Notes: generated from the sequence alone by a model not told the origin. Shown: positions 1 to 10,149, numbered from the stretch's first letter. The stretch: 64,000 nucleotides of DNA from an uncultured bacterium (GCA_938034905.1 CALHLF010000018.1:38235-102234); one strand, 5' to 3'. A program made the numbers and translations.

Positions 1-12
1 CTTACTCTTATA

Positions 13-855
13 ATGATAGTATTAATAATTCTAAACATTTTAAATTCTTATTCTTCTATACAAAAACACAAAACAATCCTCAAAGAGGAAAATATAGAAC
101 AGGAATCATCTTTAAAACTAAAAGAAAATCTATCTTCCAAAATCCAGATATCCAAAAATATACAGGGAGAGAAAATAACTGAAGAAAAGAGAGAAAAAGA
201 AAAAACCTCAGTAGAAAAGGAAAAAGACAAAGTTTTAGAGAAACTGCTCTCAGAGTGGGATTTTGAGGAAGAAAAACTTATAGAAGAATTATTGCAAAAA
301 AAGACTACTTCTTCTGATGAGAAAAATTCGCCCTCAAAAATTCAGGAAGAAAAAAATATTCAGCAGGAAGGATTTTCTCAAAATTATATGGATCAGAAAA
401 ATGCTTTTTTAAGAGAAAATCCTAATAAAGAATTCAAATCTGACAAAAACATATCTCAGGGAAATTTTGGTATGGAGAGTGGGGAGTTGGGGAAAGGAAT
501 AGAAAGAGACGAAACTATAAAAGATTTAAATATTGATTCATCATATAATAAATCTGAAAAGGATAAAGAAGCTAAAGGTTCCCTTCCAGGAATAGAGGAA
601 AGGAAAGAAAAACTTGGTTCAAAACCTACTCCTCGATTAAATGTAGAAGCAGAAAAAGTATATGTTCCCTCTCAAGGAATAGATGAGTCAAAGAAGAAAG
701 TTTATCTTTTTGAAGCTCCATCCATAAAAGAAGAAAAAGAAAAAGTAATTACTCCTATAAATTCTCCTGTTATAAGTAAAAGCGAGTCACCTACTTATCC
801 AAGACTTATTCCTCAAGATTTACAGGAAATTATTAAATCTTATTTTTCAGAATGA
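13..855 (+). CDS. Lys/Glu-rich membrane-anchored protein of unknown function (5' end may lie outside the window)
   Basis: The frame is open to the left edge of the window, so the ATG at 13 may not be the true start and the protein may be longer than 280 residues. The first ten or so visible residues are hydrophobic and look like the end of a membrane anchor or signal. The rest is highly charged, low in complexity, rich in Lys, Glu and Ser, probably coiled or disordered, with Pro-containing stretches near the C-terminus. I recognise no domain. Its stop (TGA 853-855) abuts the MoxR gene, so it belongs to the MoxR/vWA operon. Such operons often carry a variable anchored partner protein, but any role here is a guess from context. 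Confidence 0.6.
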   Translation: MIVLIILNILNSYSSIQKHKTILKEENIEQESSLKLKENLSSKIQISKNIQGEKITEEKREKEKTSVEKEKDKVLEKLLSEWDFEEEKLIEELLQKKTTSSDEKNSPSKIQEEKNIQQEGFSQNYMDQKNAFLRENPNKEFKSDKNISQGNFGMESGELGKGIERDETIKDLNIDSSYNKSEKDKEAKGSLPGIEERKEKLGSKPTPRLNVEAEKVYVPSQGIDESKKKVYLFEAPSIKEEKEKVITPINSPVISKSESPTYPRLIPQDLQEIIKSYFSE

Positions 856-869
856 AGGAGGAGACTAAC

Positions 870-1853
870 TTGAAGTTAACATTAGAGGATTTCACAATTA
901 TAACCCACAATATTCAAGAAGAAATAAATAAAGTTATAGTCGGATATCAGGAAATAATTACCTATGTATTAATTGCCTTACTTTGTGGTGGACATGTTCT
1001 CTTAGAAGGAGTTCCAGGATTGGGAAAAACATTAATGGTGAAAACTTTAAGTGAAGTTTTAGATTTAAAATTCTCAAGAATACAATTCACTCCAGATCTT
1101 ATGCCAGCGGATATAACAGGAACTAATATAATAATTACCGATGAAAAGGAACGTAAATTATTCAAATTTCAAGAAGGTCCAATATTTACAAATATCTTAT
1201 TAGCAGACGAAATAAACAGAGCAACTCCTAAAACTCAATCGGCATTATTAGAAGCTATGCAAGAGGGTAATGTAACAAGTAGTGGGAAAGTATACCCACT
1301 ACCAAAACCCTTTTTTGTATTAGCAACCCAAAATCCTATTGAGATGGAAGGAACCTATCCTTTACCTGAAGCTCAAATGGATAGATTTTTCTTTAAGTTA
1401 GAACTTGATTATCCAAATAGAGATGAACTTTTAGAGATTATAGATAGAACAACAAATATTGAGATGCCAAAAGTGAAAAAGGTTACCAATGATGTCATAA
1501 TTGAAGAGCTAAAAAAGATGGTTAGAATAGTTCCAATATCTCATGTAGTCAAAGATTATGCTATAAGGATTGTTTTGGCAACTCAACCAGAAAGTGAACT
1601 TGCCCCACAAATAGTTAAGAAGTATGTTAGGTATGGATCCAGTCCTCGAGGAGCTCAGGCAATTATATTAGGAGCAAAGGCATTAGCATTATGGGAAGGT
1701 AGAAGTAATGTAAGTTTTAAAGACATTAGAAAAGTTATAGTTCCTGCTTTAAGACATAGAATTATATTAAGTTTTGAGGGTGAAGCAGAAGGAATAACTG
1801 TAGAAAAGATTTTGAAAGAAATTTTAGAGGAAATTCCTGAGATAGAAAGATGA
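870..1853 (+). CDS. MoxR-family AAA+ ATPase
   Basis: MoxR-type AAA+ ATPase, a family of chaperone-like ATPases that work with vWA-domain proteins to mature or regulate other proteins. Visible are Walker A (GVPGLGKT), Walker B (LLADEINRATPKTQ), the sensor-1 stretch ATQNPIEMEGTYPLPEAQMD and a C-terminal lid domain. An ATG at 852 overlaps the previous stop, but AAGGAGGAG at 855-863 lies six bases before the TTG at 870, so I prefer TTG 870 (327 residues); ATG 852 would add six residues. The downstream DUF58 and vWA genes overlap or nearly touch it, the standard MoxR-DUF58-vWA arrangement, so these proteins probably act together at the membrane. Confidence 0.93.
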   Translation: MKLTLEDFTIITHNIQEEINKVIVGYQEIITYVLIALLCGGHVLLEGVPGLGKTLMVKTLSEVLDLKFSRIQFTPDLMPADITGTNIIITDEKERKLFKFQEGPIFTNILLADEINRATPKTQSALLEAMQEGNVTSSGKVYPLPKPFFVLATQNPIEMEGTYPLPEAQMDRFFFKLELDYPNRDELLEIIDRTTNIEMPKVKKVTNDVIIEELKKMVRIVPISHVVKDYAIRIVLATQPESELAPQIVKKYVRYGSSPRGAQAIILGAKALALWEGRSNVSFKDIRKVIVPALRHRIILSFEGEAEGITVEKILKEILEEIPEIER

Positions 1854-2728
1854 GAGAGGAATTGGATTTATCTATAATAGAAAAATTAGAAAAACTAAAG
1901 TTTTTTGCAAAAAGAATTAAAATTGGAGGGACTACTGGTGAAAGGAAAAGTCCTAAGGTAGGAAGGGGAAGCGAGTTTGCTGATTATAGAAATTATCAGA
2001 TAGGTGATGAATTAAGATACATAGACTGGAATATATATGCAAGATTAGAAAAATTTCTCATAAAACTTTTTGAGGAAGAAGAAGATTTGGATATACATAT
2101 TCTCTTAGATTCTTCTTCTTCAATGAGATTTGGAAGTCCATCAAAATTATTTTATGGGAAAAAACTTTCCTTAGCCTTTGCATATTTGGGACTTTCCTCC
2201 TGGGAAAAAGTTAGGTTTGCTTCTTTTCAAGAAAGTATAAATAATCTTATATCCTTAGAGAGAAAAAGAGAGCATATATTTAATTTATTTAATTTATTGA
2301 AGACTATAAAACCCAGTGGAATTACTGATTTAAATAATGTTTTAAAGCAGTATATAAGTTGGCAAAAAAGAAGAGGAGTATTAATAATTATTTCTGATTT
2401 CTTTTCTCCCTCAGGATATAAAGAAGGTCTTTCCTTGGGAAGGTATAAGAAATTTTCCATATATGCTATTCAAATTTTAGGAGAAGAAGAAATAAATCCT
2501 CCTTTTAAAGGAGATATATGGTTGGTAGATAGTGAAACCAATGAAAGAAAAGAGATCTTTATAGATGAAAATCTTATAGAAATTTATAAAAAAGAGTTAG
2601 ATAACTCTCTTAAGGAATTAGAAGAATTTACTTTAAAGTATGGAATTGAGTATTTAAGAACAGTAACTTCTCTTCCTGTAGAGGAGCTTCTTCTAAAGTA
2701 TTTAAGAGTCAGTGGGTGGATTACATGA
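1850..2728 (+). CDS. DUF58 / vWA-like protein, MoxR partner
   Basis: DUF58 family, 292 residues, normally encoded next to MoxR. The family signature GRGSEFADYRNYQIGDELR, followed by IDWNIYAR, is near residues 40-65. A vWA-like fold begins around residue 80, with a MIDAS-type metal site DSSSSM. No membrane segment is seen, so it is probably cytoplasmic and peripheral. The start ATG at 1850 overlaps the MoxR stop in an ATGA, which suggests translational coupling. Family identity is clear; the substrate or target is unknown, as for most members. Confidence 0.9.
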   Translation: MREELDLSIIEKLEKLKFFAKRIKIGGTTGERKSPKVGRGSEFADYRNYQIGDELRYIDWNIYARLEKFLIKLFEEEEDLDIHILLDSSSSMRFGSPSKLFYGKKLSLAFAYLGLSSWEKVRFASFQESINNLISLERKREHIFNLFNLLKTIKPSGITDLNNVLKQYISWQKRRGVLIIISDFFSPSGYKEGLSLGRYKKFSIYAIQILGEEEINPPFKGDIWLVDSETNERKEIFIDENLIEIYKKELDNSLKELEEFTLKYGIEYLRTVTSLPVEELLLKYLRVSGWIT

Positions 2729-4518
2729 ATATTAAATTTATAAATCCTCAATTCTTATGGCTTTTATCATTAATTTCTATAATCATTATCCTTCATCTTA
2801 TAAGACCAAAAAGAATTTTAGTTTATATTTCAACCCTTTTACTTTGGGAAAAAATTATTAAAGAAAACCCTTCGGGAAAGTGGTTTAAAAAACTTCCTAA
2901 AAATATTCTCCTTTACCTTCAGATATTAACCTTAATTCTTTTAGTTCTTTCTTTGGCTCAACCTCAAATAATATTTAAAGGAAATATAAACCTACCTTTA
3001 GTCTTAATAATTGATTGCTCCGCAAGTTTAGCCGCAAGGGATATCTTACCCTCTCGTTTTGAGAATATAAAAACAGAGGCATTAAAGGTTCTTCATAAGA
3101 TCCCCTTTTGGAGACCCGTGGCACTAATAACTGCAGGGAAAAAAATAGAAATTATTTCTTCTTTCACTTCAAGACATAATCTAATTGAAAAAAATATAAA
3201 AGAATTGAGGGTATTGTATACAAAAAATAATATTGAATCTGCAATTGAACTTGTCGAGTCTTTAATTCCAAATACGCCTAAAGAAATCCATATTTTCTCT
3301 GATGGAAATGCTAAGTTTTCTTATCCTCCTAATTCAATCAATAATTACTATATCCACATCATAGGAAAAGGAGGAGATAATATAGGTATAACAAGAGCAG
3401 AGATTATTCCTAAAAACAATAAAATTGCAGAACTTTTTATTGAAATATCAAATTTCTCTGATGATCTAAAGAAATTTCCTTTAGAAATATGGGGAAATGA
3501 TAAACTCTGGAGTAAAGTAGAGGTAGGTATAAAACCTCAAGAAGTTAAAAAACTAGTTTTTGAAGTTCCATATATTGCTTATAAATTAGTAATAAAATTA
3601 AGAATAAGAGATCAATTGGAAGAAGATAACACTGCTTATTTATTTCTACCCATATTAAAACCAAGGATTTTATTAGTATCTCCAGGAAATCCCTTTTTAG
3701 AGAAGGCTCTGAAAGCAATTCCTAATTCCCATATAGATGTAAAAAGTTACATTATTCAAGAGGACTTTTTAAATTATGATTTTATAGTATTTGATAGATT
3801 AATTCCCGAATATGTCTTTCCTGGAAATTATCTTTTTATTGGATCAGCTCCTAAAAGTTTTGATTTTGAAGTTATTGGAAAAATAACAAAAACAAAGATT
3901 GTAAGTTGGGAAGAAAATTCCATAATGAGCCTTGTTTACCCCTTAAATATCAATATCAATTCCTCATTAATCTTAAGGTCCTCAGATTTTAAACCTTTTT
4001 TGTATTGTGAGAAAGGGCCAATTGGTTTTATATATGAAAAAAAAGATATTTTTGCTCTAATACTCTCCTTTTCAATCTTAGATACCGACTGGTATTTCTA
4101 TGATTCTTTCCCTATTTTTATCTATAACACTATAAAATATGCTCTATCCTATAATTCCCAAATTTCTCCAGGAGAGAGTATTATAATAAGAGATGGGAAT
4201 CCTATATATACCATCGAAACACCAAAGGGTAAGAAGGAATATGAAAATATAGGAGGAGTAATTGAATTTAAAGATACCTTTGATTTAGGATTTTATATAA
4301 TTAAAAGTAGAGAAAAAGAAAAAATATTTGCTGTAAACATATTTTCTAAGGAGGAGTCTAATATAAAACCAAGATTTATATTAAAAGATAAAACAAAGGA
4401 TAGCATAAATGAGGCTGGCTTTATAAATTTAGACTTATCTCCATATCTTTTATTTTTAGCTTTTATTCTTTTTATTATTGAGATAATTATATTCTTAGGA
4501 GGATTAAAATTGAAGTGA
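2725..4518 (+). CDS. BatA-like membrane protein with vWA-like domain
   Basis: About 597 residues. The N-terminus fits the BatA (aerotolerance regulator N-terminal) region: IKFINPQFLWLLSLISIII is a first membrane helix, a second follows near residues 60-75, and then comes a degenerate vWA-like domain with a DCSASL metal-site motif. The central region is beta-rich and unassigned. A C-terminal hydrophobic helix (LLFLAFILFIIEIIIF) anchors the end. A GTG at 2716 would add three residues, but ATG 2725 forms an ATGA overlap with the DUF58 stop and has GGGTGG upstream. It is probably the membrane effector of the MoxR system. Family assignment is good; specific function is not known. Confidence 0.82.
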   Translation: MNIKFINPQFLWLLSLISIIIILHLIRPKRILVYISTLLLWEKIIKENPSGKWFKKLPKNILLYLQILTLILLVLSLAQPQIIFKGNINLPLVLIIDCSASLAARDILPSRFENIKTEALKVLHKIPFWRPVALITAGKKIEIISSFTSRHNLIEKNIKELRVLYTKNNIESAIELVESLIPNTPKEIHIFSDGNAKFSYPPNSINNYYIHIIGKGGDNIGITRAEIIPKNNKIAELFIEISNFSDDLKKFPLEIWGNDKLWSKVEVGIKPQEVKKLVFEVPYIAYKLVIKLRIRDQLEEDNTAYLFLPILKPRILLVSPGNPFLEKALKAIPNSHIDVKSYIIQEDFLNYDFIVFDRLIPEYVFPGNYLFIGSAPKSFDFEVIGKITKTKIVSWEENSIMSLVYPLNININSSLILRSSDFKPFLYCEKGPIGFIYEKKDIFALILSFSILDTDWYFYDSFPIFIYNTIKYALSYNSQISPGESIIIRDGNPIYTIETPKGKKEYENIGGVIEFKDTFDLGFYIIKSREKEKIFAVNIFSKEESNIKPRFILKDKTKDSINEAGFINLDLSPYLLFLAFILFIIEIIIFLGGLKLK

Positions 4519-7190
4519 TAGGATTTAGTAGGCCCTACTTTCTAATACTTTTCATATTTTTAATTTTTCTTATAAAAAGATTTCCTACTAAGAAGACCCT
4601 TTTAAGGAATATCCAATTATTATTGTTAATATTATCTCTTTCAGGTTTTCAATTTTTTACTCCATATTCTCAAATAAATGTAATATTCTTATTAGATCAC
4701 TCTTTAAGTATTTCCTCAAAAGAAAAGGAAGAAGCACTTCAATTTGTTAACTCCTCTTTAAAATTTAAAAAAACTCAAGATAGGGTAGGTATGATCTCAT
4801 TTGCAGGGGATATAAATATTGAAGAAGACTTGAAAGAAAGAATTAATACTGAGAAGATCTCTGGAGTAGGATTGCCACATTTTACAAATATAGAATTTGC
4901 AATTTCTTCAGCCTTATCTCTGCGCGAGAGAAATGAACCTCTAAGAATTGTCTTAATAAGTGATCTTCAAGAGAACATTGGTAGTACTGAAAGAATATTA
5001 AATAGGTTAAAGGAAGAAAAAGTACAGATAGACATATATCCTCTTAAAGTAAAAGAATTCGATGAAATTGCACTAATGAAAATACAAGTTCCTAATATTG
5101 TACATCAAGGACAATACTTCTCTCTAGAAGTCTACATAAAAAGTTATGGGATTAAAGAGGGGACCTTAGAGGTAACCTGGGAGGGAAAAACCTACAAGTA
5201 TTCACTTGAAAACTTACAAGAAGATAATTTTTATTCCTTTAATTTAAAAGCAAATAACCCTGGTCTTAATAGTATAAGTGTTAAAATCTCTTCCCCCTTT
5301 GATACCTATCTTGAAAATAATAAAGGTACTAATTTTATATATGTACAAGGAAAACCTAAAATTCTTTATCTTATTGGAGAAGATTTTCAACCATTATTCG
5401 GTTCTTCTTTAGAAGCTCAAGGTTGGGAGATAGTTTATGAAAATTATCCTTATTCCTCTTTAAATAAAAAACTTTTAGAATATCAAGTTCTAATATTGGA
5501 TAATGTACCTATAAAAAGCCTTTCTTGGTCTAAAATAAATTTTATCAAGGATTTTGTCTTAGAAAGGGGAGGAACTCTTCTAATTCTTGGTGGAGATAAA
5601 AGTCTTTCTGCTGGAGATTATCAACAAACCCCGCTTGAAGACATTCTACCTGTAACTTTAAGACCTGAACATCTTTTGAAAAGATCGAATGTTGCTTTAG
5701 TTTTAGTTATAGATGCTTCAGGAAGTATGGGAGCTTTAAGTGGTGGAGAGCCTAAAATAGAATTAGCAAAAGAATCTGCTCACTTAGTTGTAGATTTTTT
5801 AAATGAGGAAGATTATTTTGGACTTATTGCCTTTGATCATGCTTATCAATGGATAGTTCCTCTACAACCTTTGAAGGATAAAGAAAAGGTATCAGAATTA
5901 ATATCAAGAATTGAAGCTGGTGGAGGAACTTCTCTATATCCTCCACTAAAAGCAGCAGGTGAAGAATTAGTAAAATTACCACATAAGAACAAGCATATTA
6001 TTGCTATTACCGATGGACAGACCGAAGTGGGAGACTTTTATGGAATTACTAAATGGCTTTCCAAGAATAAAATTACTATATCTACCATTGGAATAGGAGA
6101 AGATGCCAATTATTCCCTTTTAAGAGATATAGCTCAATGGGGAAATGGAAGATACTACCATACATGGGATTTAAGAACTCTACCCCAACTCCTTCTTTCT
6201 GAGACAAAAGCTCTACTACGTCCTAATATTATTGAGAGAAAATTTATACCAAAAGTGGAAAGAGAAGAATTCTTAGGGATAAAAGAATTTCCTCCTTTAT
6301 TAGGATATGTCCTCACATCTACAAAATATCCTTATCCAGTTCTATTAAGTACTCCTATGGGAGACCCTATATTAGCTTTTGGACAATTTGGATTGGGACA
6401 AGTTTTTGTTTTCACATCTGCTTTAAAGTCATATTGGGGTGAAGATTGGTTAAGATGGAAAGATTTAGGAAAATTTTGGAGCGAGTTATTAAGAAAATCT
6501 ATTCCTCATTTTATATCTAATATACAGGTAAATATCACTCAAGAAGAGGGAGAAGGAGTGATAAATCTAAGATCTGCTGATTCTTATGGAAACTATCAAA
6601 ACTTTTTAAATATAAAATATTTAATAACTGATCCTACAGGTGAAGAATATGAAGGAGAATTAACACAAAAAGGCCCAGGATTCTATCAAGGTAGATTTTC
6701 TTTAAAAACCTTAGGAAAATATCAAATAAGCTTATGGGAAGGGGAAAAAAATATTGCTAAGCTTTCTTGGTTTTCTTTAAACACTCCTGAATTTCTTCCC
6801 CAAACCTTTAATGAAAAATTAGCATATCTTATAACTTCTTATTCCAATGGTAAAATCTTGAAAGAGCCTAATGAAGTATTTAGACCATGGGGATTTATTT
6901 CTACAAAACCAAAGGATTTTGATGCTATATTTTTGTTAATTGTAATAATATTATTCCTATGGGAACTTATACTAAGAAGATGGAAGAATATTAGAGAATT
7001 ACTAAGCAATTATCTATCGTTTTTAAGATCTTCAAGGGAAGCTCAAGATTGGTATGAAAGTATAGAAGAAAAAATAATAAATGAATGGAGGAGCAAACCA
7101 TCCCCTTCCATGCTTGAAACTGCTTCTTTAGAGGTAAGAGCAAGATTATATATAGCCCATTTAAAAGCTCAGGAAAAAAAGAAAAAATGA
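4515..7190 (+). CDS. Large membrane protein with two vWA domains and a GATase1-like domain
   Basis: Domains of this 891-residue protein: two N-terminal membrane helices (about 5-22 and 34-52); a first vWA-like domain with LLDHSLSIS near 60; a beta-sandwich section; a glutamine-amidotransferase-like fold near 275-385 (KILYLIGEDFQPL, then LILGGDKSLSAGDY); a second, complete vWA domain with the MIDAS motif VIDASGSMG near 395 and a Thr in GGGTSLYPPL; and one C-terminal helix near 800 followed by a cytoplasmic tail. The layout matches large vWA proteins beside MoxR/DUF58/BatA genes. GTG 4515 overlaps the previous stop. AGGAGG at 4497-4502 lies only six bases before an in-frame ATT at 4509, so a start there is possible. 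Confidence 0.83.
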   Translation: MIGFSRPYFLILFIFLIFLIKRFPTKKTLLRNIQLLLLILSLSGFQFFTPYSQINVIFLLDHSLSISSKEKEEALQFVNSSLKFKKTQDRVGMISFAGDINIEEDLKERINTEKISGVGLPHFTNIEFAISSALSLRERNEPLRIVLISDLQENIGSTERILNRLKEEKVQIDIYPLKVKEFDEIALMKIQVPNIVHQGQYFSLEVYIKSYGIKEGTLEVTWEGKTYKYSLENLQEDNFYSFNLKANNPGLNSISVKISSPFDTYLENNKGTNFIYVQGKPKILYLIGEDFQPLFGSSLEAQGWEIVYENYPYSSLNKKLLEYQVLILDNVPIKSLSWSKINFIKDFVLERGGTLLILGGDKSLSAGDYQQTPLEDILPVTLRPEHLLKRSNVALVLVIDASGSMGALSGGEPKIELAKESAHLVVDFLNEEDYFGLIAFDHAYQWIVPLQPLKDKEKVSELISRIEAGGGTSLYPPLKAAGEELVKLPHKNKHIIAITDGQTEVGDFYGITKWLSKNKITISTIGIGEDANYSLLRDIAQWGNGRYYHTWDLRTLPQLLLSETKALLRPNIIERKFIPKVEREEFLGIKEFPPLLGYVLTSTKYPYPVLLSTPMGDPILAFGQFGLGQVFVFTSALKSYWGEDWLRWKDLGKFWSELLRKSIPHFISNIQVNITQEEGEGVINLRSADSYGNYQNFLNIKYLITDPTGEEYEGELTQKGPGFYQGRFSLKTLGKYQISLWEGEKNIAKLSWFSLNTPEFLPQTFNEKLAYLITSYSNGKILKEPNEVFRPWGFISTKPKDFDAIFLLIVIILFLWELILRRWKNIRELLSNYLSFLRSSREAQDWYESIEEKIINEWRSKPSPSMLETASLEVRARLYIAHLKAQEKKKK

Positions 7191-9031
7191 GAAAAATTTT
7201 AAAGGTTATTTTAGTTCTTTTTTTTATACTTAAAATAGGACTTTCTCAGGAAATAATTATTGCTCCAAATGTTTCTTATAAAAAGATAGAACAAGGATCC
7301 TTAGTTTATCATATTGCTACTATTCAATTTCCAAATCCCAATATTGATCTATTCAGTATCTTAGCCCAAGATCAGATAATTGGAAGGGAGAAATTAAGCA
7401 GTATAGCGAAAAGATATTCTGCGGATCTTGCAATAAATGGAAACTTTTTTAATCTTGACACTGGAGAACCCATTGGAATTTTTGTAAGTAATGGAGAATT
7501 AATAAAATTACCAATTAAAAGAGGAGCTTTTGCAATAACCTATGATAACAGAGTAGTAATAGATATATTTGAAACTACCATTAAGATCAAGATAGATAAT
7601 AGAATAATAAACGTTAATAATCTTAATACTCCAAGAGGGGGAAATGATATAGTTCTTTTTACTAAATGGTTTGCTAAAACTTCAGCTATTCAAAAAAATT
7701 CTTTTGCTGGTGTAAACATAATTATCGAATTAAATGAAAAAATTCCCTTTCATGGTATAATCTCTGGAAAAGTAATAAATATAGAATATGGAGTCACGAG
7801 CTCAATTATCCCTGAAAATGGATGCGTTCTTTCTCTTGGTGGTTTAGCCTTAAAAAATCTTCCTTTCTTTAGTGTAGGCAAGGAATTGGAGATAATTGTA
7901 GAGTCAAAGCCAACCATTCCTATAAAGGAAGCAATAGGAGGAGGTCCTATTCTTTTAAAAGATGGGAATATAGTATTAGGAAAAACAAAGGAAATGCCCT
8001 TTGATAGTAACATTATAGAAGGGAAACATCCAAGAACAATCATAGGAATAAAACAAGATATGATTTATTTTTTCTTTATTGAAGGAAGAAAAGAAAATAT
8101 CTCTGGAATGAGTTTGAAAGAAGTATCAGAGTTATTAAAAACCATGGGAATAGAAAGTGCATTAAATTTAGATGGAGGAAGTTCTAGTAATATGGTTCTT
8201 TGGGGAGACCCCATAATAGATAGTGATAGGACAATTGCTTCTGCATTAATTTTAAGAAACACATCCCCAATTAGTAATCCCAAATATCTTACATTATTTC
8301 CTACAGATAATCCTATATATCTCCAAAAGGGAGAGAAGAAGAAAATATCTTTGCTTCTCCAAGATGAAAATTTTCATAAACTTGATATATCTTCGTTCAA
8401 TTTGTCATGGACTGTTACTCCTTATATAGTTGATTTTAAATCGGAAAATATGGAAATAGAAGCCTTAGAAACGGGAGAATGTGAGATAGCTATAAATATT
8501 GGAGAACTAAGTACAAAACGAAAAATTTTTATATTTTCTGAGTCTTTAATAGAAGATTTTGAGATAGATAAAAATTGGAAAATCACAGGAGTAAATTTTG
8601 ATCCATATTACACTACCTACACCATTACTAATAATAAATTTTATGAGGGAGCCTATTCCCTTGAATTATCATATAAAACTCTTAAAGGGGATTCTTTCAT
8701 ATATTTAGAGTTAAATATTCCTATATCTCCTAAAATATCAAAAATCTCTTTAAAGGTGTTTGGAGATAACCAAAAGGGATGGTTAAGGGCTCTTTTTTAT
8801 GATAATAATAAAAAGCCTTATGTTTTAGATCTAACCCCTTATAAGGGTATTAATTGGAATGACAATTGGAAAAATATAGAGAAGGAATTAAAAGATTTAA
8901 AACCATTAATTCCTTCATGGAATTTTGAACCAGCTTTTCCTCTAATTCTTCATTCTATATATATTGTGTTCCTTAATTCTGAAGCTATTGAAGGAAAGAT
9001 CTATTTAGACAATTTACAATTTCATTATTGA
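7187..9031 (+). CDS. Secreted phosphodiester glycosidase (NAGPA) family protein
   Basis: Residues 1-20 form a signal peptide (hydrophobic core VILVLFFILKIGL). The body, about 25-370, matches the NAGPA phosphodiester glycosidase family, seen in motifs such as LAINGNFFNLDTGEP, AIGGGPILLKDG, HPRTIIGI and LNLDGGSSSNMV. The family includes the human lysosomal uncovering enzyme and bacterial exopolysaccharide proteins that cleave GlcNAc-1-phosphodiesters. The C-terminal 150-170 residues look like a beta-sandwich, perhaps carbohydrate-binding. It overlaps the preceding gene by four bases, so it is co-expressed with the vWA system. It runs tail to tail into proB with a 7-bp overlap. Substrate is unknown. 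Confidence 0.82.
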   Translation: MRKILKVILVLFFILKIGLSQEIIIAPNVSYKKIEQGSLVYHIATIQFPNPNIDLFSILAQDQIIGREKLSSIAKRYSADLAINGNFFNLDTGEPIGIFVSNGELIKLPIKRGAFAITYDNRVVIDIFETTIKIKIDNRIINVNNLNTPRGGNDIVLFTKWFAKTSAIQKNSFAGVNIIIELNEKIPFHGIISGKVINIEYGVTSSIIPENGCVLSLGGLALKNLPFFSVGKELEIIVESKPTIPIKEAIGGGPILLKDGNIVLGKTKEMPFDSNIIEGKHPRTIIGIKQDMIYFFFIEGRKENISGMSLKEVSELLKTMGIESALNLDGGSSSNMVLWGDPIIDSDRTIASALILRNTSPISNPKYLTLFPTDNPIYLQKGEKKKISLLLQDENFHKLDISSFNLSWTVTPYIVDFKSENMEIEALETGECEIAINIGELSTKRKIFIFSESLIEDFEIDKNWKITGVNFDPYYTTYTITNNKFYEGAYSLELSYKTLKGDSFIYLELNIPISPKISKISLKVFGDNQKGWLRALFYDNNKKPYVLDLTPYKGINWNDNWKNIEKELKDLKPLIPSWNFEPAFPLILHSIYIVFLNSEAIEGKIYLDNLQFHY

Positions 9032-10149
9032 TTAATTTTTTCACTTTCTTTAAGAACTAAATTATCTCTATGGATTGCTTCCTCATAGATAAAATTACCT
9101 AACTCAACAATTTCTTCCCTTGTTTTCCCAATAATCCTATTAAGTTCAAAACTGCTATAATTAGAAATACCTCTCCCAATTTCTTCTCCATTTATATCAC
9201 AAATTGATACCACATCCCCATTTGAAAAGTTTCCTTCAACTTTTTTTATTCCTACAGGTAATAAACTTTTGCCCTTTTTAATAATAGCTTCCACAGCCCC
9301 CTCATCAATATATACTTTCCCTTCTGGTTTAGTAATAAAAAGAAGCCAATGCTTTCTTCTTTTTCTATGCTCCTTTTTAGGAATAAAGTATGTCCCAATT
9401 TTTTCTCCCATTATTATTCTTATAATTACCTCTTGCACCTCTGAGCTTGCTAAGACCATAGGTATTCCAGCTTCCATTACAATTCTTGCTGAAGATATTT
9501 TCGTATACATTCCTCCTGTTCCTTTTCCAGGTCCAGCACTTTTCTCAAGGTTTTCATCAATCTCATATATTTCTGAAATAAGTTTTGCTGAAGGATCTAA
9601 GTGAGGATCCTTAGTATATACTCCTTCTACATCCGATAAAATTATTAACAGATCTGAATTAACAGCACATGCAACCTTTGCAGAAAGGGTGTCGTTATCT
9701 CCAATCTTTATCTCATCTACTGCAACAGTATCATTTTCATTAACAATAGGTATTACTCCTTCCTTTAGGAGGGTTTCAAAAGTATAAGAGATATTTAAAT
9801 ATCTTTTTCTATCGTTTAAATCTTCCGCAGTTAATAAAATTTGAGCTACAGGTTGTTTAAAAAGAGAAAATAAATTGGAGTAGTATTGCATTAACCTAAT
9901 TTGTCCGATAGCTGCCAATGCTTGTTTTGCAGGTAAATCCTTCCTATTCGCTAAGCTCTTTAATATCTCTTTCCCTGATGCAATAGCCCCTGATGATACC
10001 AAAATAACTTCTTTATTTAGACGTCTTACCTTAACACACTGTTCCACAATCCTTAAAAGCTTTTCTTGAGAAAGGGACCCCAAAGGATCTAACAAACTTG
10101 AGGTCCCTATTTTTATTACAATTCTTTTATAATTCTGAGTCAATTTCAA
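9025..10149 (-). CDS. proB: Glutamate 5-kinase
   Basis: First step of proline synthesis: ATP-dependent phosphorylation of glutamate to gamma-glutamyl phosphate. The amino-acid-kinase domain (about 1-255) shows VIKIGTSSLLD, NENDTVAVDEIKIGDNDTLS and GTGGMYTKISSARI. A PUA domain (about 275-365) follows, as in full-length ProB. The start is TTG 10149 with AAAAGGTGGGG just upstream; no ATG lies nearby. It overlaps the end of the DUF951 gene by 23 bp. proA is not in the window, so the pathway is completed elsewhere. Confidence 0.94.
   Translation of the reverse strand: MKLTQNYKRIVIKIGTSSLLDPLGSLSQEKLLRIVEQCVKVRRLNKEVILVSSGAIASGKEILKSLANRKDLPAKQALAAIGQIRLMQYYSNLFSLFKQPVAQILLTAEDLNDRKRYLNISYTFETLLKEGVIPIVNENDTVAVDEIKIGDNDTLSAKVACAVNSDLLIILSDVEGVYTKDPHLDPSAKLISEIYEIDENLEKSAGPGKGTGGMYTKISSARIVMEAGIPMVLASSEVQEVIIRIIMGEKIGTYFIPKKEHRKRRKHWLLFITKPEGKVYIDEGAVEAIIKKGKSLLPVGIKKVEGNFSNGDVVSICDINGEEIGRGISNYSSFELNRIIGKTREEIVELGNFIYEEAIHRDNLVLKESEKINQ

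Noticed and set aside
9020..9035. Terminator between the two convergent operons
   Set aside because: The NAGPA and proB stop codons overlap by seven bases and no hairpin was seen; termination must be within the genes or Rho-dependent.
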